A DNA stretch of 41,996 nt from Bacillota bacterium (GTDB lineage: Bacteria; Bacillota; Clostridia; Lachnospirales; Lachnospiraceae). Position 1 is the stretch's first letter; every line of letters starts with the position of its first letter. The stretch is taken from contig JAEZJW010000132.1 of assembly GCA_023415595.1 (NCBI GenBank), positions 1 through 41,996 of the forward strand, given 5' to 3'. This document shows, in pieces, positions 35,268-41,996 of the stretch. Below the pieces are notes generated by a model, which searched no databases, was not told the origin of the DNA, and saw only the letters and a program-made list of their open reading frames with translations. The translations under genes and the position numbers were made by a program.

Positions 35268-36638
35268 TTATTTCAGCACCTTCTTCAGAAACTTGATACG
35301 ATTCTTATAGGGTGGATATCTGAGCGGAATATCTATATGATTGGATTTCTTTAGTACACTCTTCCTGTGGGAAAAGGTATCGAAGCTTGCTTTACCGTGG
35401 TATCCGCCCATTCCGCTCTCTCCGACTCCGCCAAAGGGCAGATAGGAAGAAGCCAGATGAACAATAGTATCATTTATGCAGCCACCTCCGTAGGAGGTAT
35501 TCTTAAGAACATACCTTTCTCTTTCCTTATCCCTGGTAAAATAATATAATGCCAACGGCTTAGGAAGCTGATTGATTACATTAACAATTTCCTTAAGATC
35601 GTTATACTCAAGGACCGGAAGGATGGGCCCGAAGATTTCCTCCTTCATAATCGTACTGTTCCATCCAATCCCATCCAGAATCGTTGGTTCTATCTGATGA
35701 GTCTCCGGATAGGACCTGCCTCCGATGACCACAGTATTCCCTTCTAATAAACCAAGCAGGCGGTGAAAATGCTTTTCGTTGATGATTTTGGGAAATTCCG
35801 TGTTGGTTCCGGGCTCCTCCCCGTAGAATTGTATAATATACTCCTTCATATAACCAATCAGCCTGTCCTTCACTTTCGCATGGACCAGCAGATAATCCGG
35901 GGCAACACAGGTTTGACCTGCATTCAGGAATTTACCCCAGACAATTCTCTTCGCGGCTAGCTCCAAATTCGCGGTATCATCCACGATACAGGGGCTCTTC
36001 CCACCAAGCTCCAGGCTTACAGGTGTCAAATGTCTTGAGGCCGCCTCCATCACTGCTCTGCCGACTGCGACACTGCCGGTGAAAAAGATATAATCAAATC
36101 TTTCCTCCAACAGGCTTTTGCCCATCTCCCTGTCACCCAGAACGGTCGTAATATAAGAAGGCTCAAAGGCTTCCTTAAGAATCTCCGATATAAGCGCAGA
36201 TACATTTCTGGAGTACTCCGAGGGTTTAACAATTGCACAGTTTCCTGCCGAGATTGCTCCGATTAAGGGAGCCATCGCCAGCATAAAGGGATAATTCCAG
36301 GGTGAGAGGATCAGTACTACGCCATAGGGCTCAGCATATATCCGGCTTGAGGATCTGTAATTTGTCAGCGGAGTCCTTACCCGCTGGGGCTTCATCCATA
36401 GGGCCAGGTGCTTCTTCATAAACTTAAGCTCGTCATATATCATGCCGACCTCGGTCATATAGCCCTCAAATTCGGATTTGTTCAGATCCTTCCTTAATGC
36501 TTCCAGGATATCCGCTTCATATTTTCTGATTACCTTGTCCAGCTTCTGAAGCTGTTGCATTCGAAAGGAAACCTCCCTGGTTTCTCCGGTGGCATAATAA
36601 TTTCTCTGCGCTTCCATAATTGCCTTTACTTCTTCCAT
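35268..36638 (-). CDS. aldehyde dehydrogenase family protein
   Basis: This is an NAD(P)-dependent dehydrogenase of 456 residues, of the short class-3 type that oxidises fatty or aromatic aldehydes. It shows LSPWNYPF, IVKPSE, FFTGSVAVG, the general base Glu210 in LELGGKSP, and the nucleophile Cys244 in NAGQTCVAPD, then EEIFGPILPV and PFGGVGESGMG. The C-terminal tail (RIKFLKKVLK) is basic and may touch membranes, as in fatty-aldehyde forms. It lies third in an apparent operon with a methyltransferase and a small membrane protein. The substrate is open. Confidence 0.93.
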   Translation of the reverse strand: MEEVKAIMEAQRNYYATGETREVSFRMQQLQKLDKVIRKYEADILEALRKDLNKSEFEGYMTEVGMIYDELKFMKKHLALWMKPQRVRTPLTNYRSSSRIYAEPYGVVLILSPWNYPFMLAMAPLIGAISAGNCAIVKPSEYSRNVSALISEILKEAFEPSYITTVLGDREMGKSLLEERFDYIFFTGSVAVGRAVMEAASRHLTPVSLELGGKSPCIVDDTANLELAAKRIVWGKFLNAGQTCVAPDYLLVHAKVKDRLIGYMKEYIIQFYGEEPGTNTEFPKIINEKHFHRLLGLLEGNTVVIGGRSYPETHQIEPTILDGIGWNSTIMKEEIFGPILPVLEYNDLKEIVNVINQLPKPLALYYFTRDKERERYVLKNTSYGGGCINDTIVHLASSYLPFGGVGESGMGGYHGKASFDTFSHRKSVLKKSNHIDIPLRYPPYKNRIKFLKKVLK

Positions 36639-36709
36639 TCCGATACTCCGTTCGTAAGATGTCAGTCCCGGAAGATTAGCAGGGGCATGATGCTTCTCCG
36701 GGGCAGATG

Positions 36710-37282
36710 CTATTGCTGATAGACAAACCGAATTTCCGACAGATAGATCCTTTTAAACAGATTCAGCCTGGTAATGATATCACGGCGGGTAATAAAAATG
36801 TTGGTGATGGCTTCCCACAGGAAGACCCAGCCACCGATAAAAATACCTTCCCTGATAATATTCATCGCAATATGTTCTGTTTCATTCAGGTAGAGATATC
36901 CGATTCCCAATAGAGAGAAGGAAAGGAGCAGATAAGAAAGAGTCTTTTTTTGAATATCCACAAGACTCCTTTTCTCCTTCGCAGCCGCATAGAGATAGAA
37001 ATTCTCATAAGCTGCCCTGACAGCGACTTCCTTTTTATCGTCCTTCCTTCTCTCCGGCAGATATAGTACGAGAATGATCTTATCCTGCTTCGGAATATCC
37101 TCGGCTGAGGTAATAATAAACTCGTTGAATTCCTCCTGTATGAACCTTTTGCGGAAAGGTGCGGGGTCCCATTGATCATAAATATCATTATAATCCTCTA
37201 ACCCTACCTCAATCAGGTATGCATTCGTTTCCGGCTCATATTTATATTGCTTTTGGATTGGGGAGGAACGTTTCTTTCTCAT
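36710..37282 (-). CDS. unknown membrane protein with two C-terminal helices
   Basis: I do not recognise this 190-residue protein. The first 110 residues are soluble and charged, with EVGLEDYNDIYDQWDPAPFRKRF; a central part has a stretch of Lys and Arg. Two hydrophobic segments follow (about 117-131 and 146-163), then a basic tail (TRRDIITRLNLFKRIYLSE). The AAGGAG site upstream of the ATG is clear. The 28-base gap from the methyltransferase and 71-base gap to the aldehyde dehydrogenase suggest one operon. It could be a membrane anchor or partner for either enzyme, but no function can be assigned. Confidence 0.8.
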   Translation of the reverse strand: MRKKRSSPIQKQYKYEPETNAYLIEVGLEDYNDIYDQWDPAPFRKRFIQEEFNEFIITSAEDIPKQDKIILVLYLPERRKDDKKEVAVRAAYENFYLYAAAKEKRSLVDIQKKTLSYLLLSFSLLGIGYLYLNETEHIAMNIIREGIFIGGWVFLWEAITNIFITRRDIITRLNLFKRIYLSEIRFVYQQ

Positions 37283-37311
37283 CGGAACTCCTTACAGCGG
37301 TACTCATAAAT

Positions 37312-38007
37312 TTATTGTTTCGTTTTATTCGTAATGATTGCCAGGCCATGATATTTATTAATTCTCCCCCATCGTCTGATTCCTAAATCATTTTCAAAAT
37401 TAATGGTTCGGATTTTCCAGTTCCCATTCATAAATACCTTAAGGCTCTTGGGATTATAATAAATGATTTTAATCGGTCTGTCCGAAAACCCGGCAGAAAG
37501 GGCAGCTTCGAACTCTCTTACCTTCTCCTCTGAGAAGGGATTATAGAAATAAAAGATCGTCCCATCCTTCGGAAGATGAGCGATGGCGTCTCCGGACTTA
37601 ATCCTTACATTTTTACACCAGGCAAAATGCTGTGCGGTACATCTTGCCACCTCAGGATCCAGCTCCAAACCTACAATCTTATTCTTATATTTCCTGCTGA
37701 GCCAGTAGTTGATGATCCTTCCCTTACCGCAGCCGACATCTACAAGCACATCGTTTTTCTTTATTCTTAAGAATCGGAAAATAAGTGGCATAGCCGAATA
37801 CTTGGTATGATATACATCATTGGCACCCAATTCCTTGTATATACTGATACAATTCCCTCTCAGGGATTTTCTGCTGAACCTGAGATCAAAGTATACTTCA
37901 TAAAGATATTCCCGAAAGCAATAATAGGAAGCATAAATCAAATACTGGATTGTCCTGAGAATACCCTCCTCCCGGATTCTCCTTCTGATACGATAAGCTA
38001 TCTTCAT
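37312..38007 (-). CDS. class I SAM-dependent methyltransferase
   Basis: This is a methyltransferase-fold protein of 231 residues. A basic helical N-terminal part (RIRRRIREEGILRTIQY) comes before LVDVGCGKGRIINYW, the SAM motif I, then IVGLELDPEVA (motif II) and IFYFYNPFSEEKV. The substrate is unknown; Asn-Pro-Phe in the post-motif region hints at a lipid or small-molecule enzyme, not a firm sign. The ATG at 38007 has GAGG seven bases upstream; the longer frame to 38052 lacks a site. It heads the group with the membrane protein and aldehyde dehydrogenase. Confidence 0.87.
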   Translation of the reverse strand: MKIAYRIRRRIREEGILRTIQYLIYASYYCFREYLYEVYFDLRFSRKSLRGNCISIYKELGANDVYHTKYSAMPLIFRFLRIKKNDVLVDVGCGKGRIINYWLSRKYKNKIVGLELDPEVARCTAQHFAWCKNVRIKSGDAIAHLPKDGTIFYFYNPFSEEKVREFEAALSAGFSDRPIKIIYYNPKSLKVFMNGNWKIRTINFENDLGIRRWGRINKYHGLAIITNKTKQ

Positions 38008-38146
38008 ACGAAACCTCACAAATCTATGATAATTCTTACGTAAAATACACATGCTTCAAAGCCGTAGCAACTATTATTATTCTGGGATCAGCACTGATTT
38101 ATTCTGTTAAGAATGATAAATCTGTTAGGTACTTCCTTTACCGTAT

Positions 38147-38181
38147 ATTAATGAATGCCAGGCTGGCAGGCATTCATTAAT
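38147..38181. repeat. inverted repeat upstream of the methyltransferase gene
   Basis: ATTAATGAATGCC and GGCATTCATTAAT form a perfect 13-bp stem with a 9-base loop. It lies between the ZIP terminator and the methyltransferase gene. It may be an extra terminator or an operator. Confidence 0.6.
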
Positions 38182-38191
38182 CATGAACAAA

Positions 38192-38215
38192 AAGAGTCTG
38201 CCTCGGCAGACTCTT
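38192..38215 (-). terminator. rho-independent terminator after the ZIP gene
   Basis: AAGAGTCTGCC and GGCAGACTCTT form a perfect 11-bp stem with a 2-base loop. On the minus strand it runs straight into a run of T. It sits 15 bases past the ZIP stop. Confidence 0.92.
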
Positions 38216-38229
38216 AAGTTTGGATCGAC

Positions 38230-39042
38230 TCAGCCCAATGCTACGTCCATCAGCATCATAACTGCAAAACCAGCCATGGCTCCGATGGTTCCGACATTTG
38301 AATGATGCTTCTCCTGCTGGGCTTCCGGAATTAATTCCTCGACGACAACATAGATCATCGCTCCGGCTGCAAAGGATAGGGCATAGGGCAGTATTGGCTT
38401 CATGGCGATGACCGCAGCCGCTCCGAGTACGCCGGCAATTGGTTCAACAAGACCGGAGGCCTGACCGTAAAGGAAGCTTTTCGTCCGGGACAATCCCTCT
38501 CTTCTTAAGGGAACCGATACTGCCGCACCCTCGGGGAAGTTCTGCAAGCCGATACCAAGACCAAGGGCAAGTGCCCCTGCCAAAGTGGCTGACGGAAAAC
38601 CTGCTGCCGCTGCACCGAAGGCAACACCTACTGCCAGGCCTTCCGGAATATTATGAAGCGTAATAGCTAAAACTAACAAGACGCTCCTCTGCCAGCTGGT
38701 CTTCACACCCTCCGGTTCCTGATTTGCATCCCCGATATGAAGGTGGGGCATAATGGTATCAACACCCCAGAGGAACGCACCCCCTGCAAGAAAACCGATG
38801 ACCGCCGGTATCCAAGGTGTAGAACCAGCTTCCTCTGCCATACTGATCGCAGGAGCCAATAATGACCAGAAGCTTGCAGCAATCATGACTCCTGCCGCAA
38901 ATCCCAACATTCCGTTTAATACCTTTTTATTAATACTCTTAAATATGAATACGGTGGATGATCCAAGTGCAGTTAAAAACCACGTAAATAAAGTAGCAAT
39001 CAAAGCCTGGACGATCGGGTTTAAATTTGTTAACCAATCCAT
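38230..39042 (-). CDS. ZIP family metal transporter
   Basis: This is a zinc/iron permease of 270 residues with eight predicted membrane segments. Metal-binding motifs are in segments 4 and 5: HNIPEG at 130-135 and QNFPEG at 167-172. A His-rich cytoplasmic loop (MPHLHIGDANQEP) lies between segments 3 and 4. AGGAGG is upstream of the ATG. The metal is not known but Zn2+ is most frequent. It appears to be a single gene with a promoter and a strong terminator. Confidence 0.93.
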   Translation of the reverse strand: MDWLTNLNPIVQALIATLFTWFLTALGSSTVFIFKSINKKVLNGMLGFAAGVMIAASFWSLLAPAISMAEEAGSTPWIPAVIGFLAGGAFLWGVDTIMPHLHIGDANQEPEGVKTSWQRSVLLVLAITLHNIPEGLAVGVAFGAAAAGFPSATLAGALALGLGIGLQNFPEGAAVSVPLRREGLSRTKSFLYGQASGLVEPIAGVLGAAAVIAMKPILPYALSFAAGAMIYVVVEELIPEAQQEKHHSNVGTIGAMAGFAVMMLMDVALG

Positions 39043-39084
39043 AATTCTCCTCCTGTTCCAATTATCTCATTCTCATTTTATACT

Positions 39085-39112
39085 ATTGTATCATGAATAA
39101 TAAAAAAATCAA
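39085..39112 (-). promoter_or_regulatory. promoter of the ZIP gene
   Basis: TTGATT at 39107-39112, a 16-base spacer and TACAAT at 39085-39090. Imperfect GAT-type hexamers overlap the -35 region and faintly resemble a Fur-family box. Confidence 0.5.
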
Positions 39113-39190
39113 TATCAATAATCATTCCTAGTATTAAATACAGGAGAAATTTTTTCCGGCCTAGAATAGTCCACTTAAAACAGTGAAGGT

Positions 39191-40270
39191 TCAAAAGCTT
39201 TGTATGACAGCTTCCTCCAGATTTCTAAGGATCTCACAAGCCAGACGGACACCGTTCCTGTAATCCTCATAGGAGGCATAAGCATAATGGGTATGGGCAT
39301 AACGGACCGGTAGACCTATCACGATCGTGGGAACTCCGGCGTTTGACAGGTGGATGGCAGCACTGTTCGTTGAACCGGCACCTCTGACAGCTTCCTGTAC
39401 AGGTATCCCCTTCGCAGCTGCCATATCCAGCGCATATCTCTGGAATCGTGGGTTTGTGATCATCTTCAGATCAATATGGCGGAGCATGGGCCCTTGCTTC
39501 ATCCTGGTCTGTACCTCAAAGCCATCAATGAAGGTATCATCTGCCGGAGCTCCTTCAAATACGATTGCCAGATCGGGCTTTACCATCCTGGAGGTGACGA
39601 CAGAGCCTCTGGCTCCCATTTCTTCCTGGGAAGCGAAGGCTGCAACCAAATCAACCTTAAGCTCATCATTTCCAAGCTCCGACAGGGTACTTAAGATGGA
39701 AGCACATCCCAAACGGTTATCAAAAGCTTTGCCAATCATCAGGTCATGTTCCTCAATAAACTCAAATTTCACATCCGGCACCACCGGCTCCCCGATCCGG
39801 ACCTTGTAATTATTAATTGCATCTTCCCTCGAAATGGCTCCGACATCCACCGTAATATGCTTCAGTTCTATCGCAGCTTTGATCTCGGCATCCGTCATAA
39901 AATGAGGAGGTTTACTGCCTGTGATCCCCGGAATATATCTTCCTTCGGCATTTCTGACCCATACCCTATGGGCAGGTACATTATGGGCTACCCAGGAGCC
40001 CAGGGGTATGATCTGTAAGGTACCGTTCGGACGGATGGCCTGAACCATGAAGCCCACCTCATCGGTATGGGCATCAAGAAGTACCACGGGACGATTTCCC
40101 TTATTATTCTTCCACTCCAGAAACAGATTTAACAGAGAGTCCCTCTTAAGGGTACCAAAGGCTTCTCCCCTGCCGGATAATAGGGAAACTACCTCATCCT
40201 CAAAGCCGGGGACACCTTTTGCCTCGGATAATTCCGCAATCATTTCTATACTATTTCTTTCGCTTATCAT
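39191..40270 (-). CDS. M42 family metallopeptidase (aminopeptidase)
   Basis: This is a binuclear-metal aminopeptidase of 359 residues of the M42 type (glutamyl aminopeptidase / endoglucanase M group), which forms large cytoplasmic tetrahedral oligomers. Motifs include DAHTDEVGFM, with His68 and Asp70, KAFDNRLG, ASQEEMGARGS with the catalytic glutamates, and the C-terminal AHTHYAYAS. The start follows TAGGAAC. The protein is free of a signal peptide. No operon partner is clear: the interrupted CapA gene ends 47 bases upstream of it. Confidence 0.93.
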   Translation of the reverse strand: MISERNSIEMIAELSEAKGVPGFEDEVVSLLSGRGEAFGTLKRDSLLNLFLEWKNNKGNRPVVLLDAHTDEVGFMVQAIRPNGTLQIIPLGSWVAHNVPAHRVWVRNAEGRYIPGITGSKPPHFMTDAEIKAAIELKHITVDVGAISREDAINNYKVRIGEPVVPDVKFEFIEEHDLMIGKAFDNRLGCASILSTLSELGNDELKVDLVAAFASQEEMGARGSVVTSRMVKPDLAIVFEGAPADDTFIDGFEVQTRMKQGPMLRHIDLKMITNPRFQRYALDMAAAKGIPVQEAVRGAGSTNSAAIHLSNAGVPTIVIGLPVRYAHTHYAYASYEDYRNGVRLACEILRNLEEAVIQSF

Positions 40271-40317
40271 CTGTTCCTACCATCCTCATTGTTTATTTAT
40301 TCATTTTATCCTGTGTT

Positions 40318-40515
40318 TTAGAATTTGCTGAACTCATCTATCTTATCCAGAACCCTTTCCTTCTCTTTACCCTCCAGTGGCGTCGGCTGATAATTATTCC
40401 GGTCTTTCACGGAGGAAATCGAGCAAGGAATCACTTCATTCTCTTCGCTTACCAGCTCTCCCTTCGTAAAGTGGAATTTGTGAACATATACCATACTGTC
40501 CTTATCTGAAGGATT
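40318..40515 (-). pseudogene. in-frame C-terminal tail of the CapA-family gene beyond an amber stop
   Basis: Directly after the TAG at 40516-40518 the same frame stays open for 65 codons to a TAA at 40318-40320. The translation starts NPSDKDSMVYVHKFHF and continues through EVIPCSISSV and NNYQPTPLEG, which is what CapA-family proteins carry after GNFSFGG. So this is the gene's own C terminus, lost by one nonsense codon (a Lys AAG to TAG change would do it). Confidence 0.8.
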
Positions 40516-41667
40516 CTAATTCCCACCGAAGGAGAAATTCCCAAGGCTGTATACGATGTTCTTTCCTTTATATTCTTCAATCCCCTGAAGTACGTGAGGG
40601 TGGCCTCCTAAGACAAGATCCGCTCCTTGATCGATCGAGTAATGAGCCAGCTCTGTCTGAACAGAATTCGGGTAATAATCTCTTTCAATCCCCCAGTGGA
40701 ACATCACGATCACGATATCTGCTCCCTTCTTTTCCAGCTCCTCGATCCTACGTCGGATTTCTTCCTTCTTATCCTCTGTCGCTTCCCAGCTTACGAAGCC
40801 TGCCATCCCGATTTTAATACCCCTGACCTCCTGGATATAGGTATATTCGTAACCGAAGTATCCGACTCCGGCCTTCTTCAGAGTCTTTAGGGTATCCGTG
40901 TAGCCCTGTTCCAGATAGTCACGGGTGTGATTATTCGCAATGCTGACCACTTCAATATCTCCTTGCTTCAGGATTTCCACATAGGAAGGATCCGCCTTAA
41001 AACGGAACTTCTTCTCAGCAGGCTGCTCCGCAGTGGTCAGCGTTGTCTCCAGATTCACAATTGTGATATCATCCTGTTCAAAGATATCCTTCACATTACG
41101 GAAGAAATAACCATAATCCTTCCCCTGGCGCTTAAACTCATGATCAAAGCTATTCTCATACCCATATTTCAGATCACGGCCCAGGGTAACATCCCCTGCT
41201 GCACTGATCGTGATGGTATCTGATTCCTTCTGTGTATCATTCTCATCTGAACCCTGACCACCGGCTTCAGAGCTGTCTGAACTCTCTGGTTTCTGCTGAC
41301 TTCCGGTATTGGCTTCAGAGCTGCTTGTTCCTTCGTAGCTTGGTTGATTTCCGGTTCCCGCTTCTGCTACAGAGCCTGAGGTTACTTCCGTATCACCTGT
41401 GTTCCCACTGTCATCCGATCCCCCGGAAGGCTCCGTCTGATTTCCGGTTCCCGCTTCTGCTTCACCTGCTGCCCCTCCCTCTTCCGAATCATACCCGGAG
41501 GGCTGCTCCTTCTCTATCCCATTCAGGGTCTCCTTCGCACCTATGGTATGAAAGGAAATGTCCCCCTTCAGGATAACAAATAGAAATATGGCTGTTGCTG
41601 CTAATATCTCAACTCCAAGGATTATCCTCAGCGTTCTCTTTCTCTTCTGATTTCTCTTCAATTCCAT
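40516..41667 (-). CDS. CapA-family metallophosphatase-like protein, cut by an in-frame amber stop
   Basis: This is a membrane-anchored protein of the CapA group (poly-gamma-glutamate or capsule related; calcineurin-like fold). An N-terminal membrane segment (TLRIILGVEILAATAIFLFVI) is followed by a long Gly/Ser/Glu/Asn-rich linker with repeated AEAGTGNQ, then the catalytic domain with AAGDVTLGRD, NLETTLT, ANNHTRDY, FHWGIERDYYP and GGHPHVLQ. All metal motifs are upstream of the stop. It ends at NFSFGGN and lacks about 65 C-terminal residues found after the TAG. The ATG at 41667 is preferred; the open frame to 41862 overlaps hairpin DNA. Activity of the shortened form is uncertain. Confidence 0.82.
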   Translation of the reverse strand: MELKRNQKRKRTLRIILGVEILAATAIFLFVILKGDISFHTIGAKETLNGIEKEQPSGYDSEEGGAAGEAEAGTGNQTEPSGGSDDSGNTGDTEVTSGSVAEAGTGNQPSYEGTSSSEANTGSQQKPESSDSSEAGGQGSDENDTQKESDTITISAAGDVTLGRDLKYGYENSFDHEFKRQGKDYGYFFRNVKDIFEQDDITIVNLETTLTTAEQPAEKKFRFKADPSYVEILKQGDIEVVSIANNHTRDYLEQGYTDTLKTLKKAGVGYFGYEYTYIQEVRGIKIGMAGFVSWEATEDKKEEIRRRIEELEKKGADIVIVMFHWGIERDYYPNSVQTELAHYSIDQGADLVLGGHPHVLQGIEEYKGKNIVYSLGNFSFGGN

Positions 41668-41834
41668 CCCCGCTTTCAAACCCTGATCGGGCGTTTCACC
41701 TATGCTTACCCCCTCATTATAATTCAAATAACGATATTTTTCTACCCTTTTCCCCTTCCAACTCATTAACTCGCATTTTAAAAGCTGGCTTATACCAGCG
41801 AACAATCTTGTTTTTCTTACTTTCTTTATGTAAA

Positions 41835-41996
41835 ACAAGTGAACCTGCATATACGGGTTCACTTGTCAGGAAATCAGCACCGCCCGTCTAACGGGCGGTT
41901 TGCTCTGAGGCTATAAGCCTCTGTTACCGGCCAGCGCCTAAAGACGCTGGCTTTCACTTTGTTCAAGCCACTATGCCATTGTCTCCTTTGCCGCCC
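41835..41996 (-). mobile_element. right end of an IS200/IS605-type insertion sequence (partial)
   Basis: Four hairpins lie in a row: ACAAGTGAACC/GGTTCACTTGT (41835-41866), CCGCCCGT/ACGGGCGG, GAGGC/GCCTC around a short loop, and GCCAGCG/CGCTGGC. Read on the minus strand this hairpin-rich, non-inverted end resembles the 3' end of clostridial IS200/IS605 elements, with the transposase gene beyond the window. A short minus frame from the edge to a TGA at 41963-41965 (GGKGDNGIVA) could be the end of that transposase. The first hairpin could instead be a terminator. Family assignment is from memory of such ends, not from a search. Confidence 0.5.

Noticed and set aside
40516..40518. TAG read as pyrrolysine
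   Set aside because: The protein is not a methylamine methyltransferase, no pyl genes are in view, and the position is ordinary Lys or Arg in such proteins as I recall them.
41668..41862. N-terminal extension of the CapA-family protein
   Set aside because: The extra codons run through a hairpin and likely insertion-sequence end; the membrane segment follows the ATG at 41667.

Overview
The window looks like a chromosomal segment of an anaerobic clostridium of the Lachnospiraceae type. This rests on protein style, ribosome-binding sites close to AGGAGG, A+T-rich spacers, a clear SCIFF peptide/maturase pair, and the block recJ-apt-relA-MBL hydrolase-hemZ-hisS-(aspS), a neighbourhood familiar from that family. 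Nearly everything is on the minus strand; only a DegV gene and an OhrR-like MarR gene are on the plus strand. No rRNA, tRNA or CRISPR array was seen.

Layout, left to right. (1) 1-5.9 kb: a fermentative 2-oxoacid module of ACT-domain protein (cut by the window edge), iorB, iorA, paaK and a sodium:solute symporter. Four perfect 27-bp tandem repeats lie between iorA and iorB, and the symporter promoter overlaps a long inverted repeat. (2) 6-8.8 kb: DUF1294 membrane protein, aspS, Dabb-domain protein. (3) 8.8-16.3 kb: an accessory block with a sialate O-acetylesterase-like enzyme coupled to a hybrid PAS histidine kinase, then cheY-cheR-cheB without cheA, cheW or a receptor in view. (4) 16.4-26.2 kb: hisS, hemZ, MBL hydrolase, relA, apt, recJ and an M50-type membrane metalloprotease. 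(5) 26.3-28.1 kb: scfB and scfA, the SCIFF radical-SAM maturase and its 46-residue six-cysteine peptide.

(6) 28.2-34.2 kb: DegV, a foldback element of about 370 bp, a small conserved-looking protein, pepF, ogt, a second smaller foldback, and a nitroreductase divergent from an OhrR-like regulator with a recognisable operator. (7) 34.2-38.2 kb: argC under a promoter with an ARG box, then an apparent operon of methyltransferase, two-helix membrane protein and aldehyde dehydrogenase. (8) 38.2-42 kb: ZIP transporter, M42 aminopeptidase, a CapA-family gene interrupted by an in-frame TAG, and hairpin-rich DNA that looks like the right end of an IS200/IS605 element.

Best leads: the SCIFF locus with an M50 protease between scfB and recJ and two hairpins between peptide and maturase; the CapA reading frame that continues in frame for 65 codons after an amber stop; the large symmetric foldback at 29285-29653; and the 27-bp repeat array that has been read as protein in automated translation of iorB. 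Start codons were chosen by ribosome-binding site, so several genes begin downstream of the longest open frame, and several use GTG or TTG.
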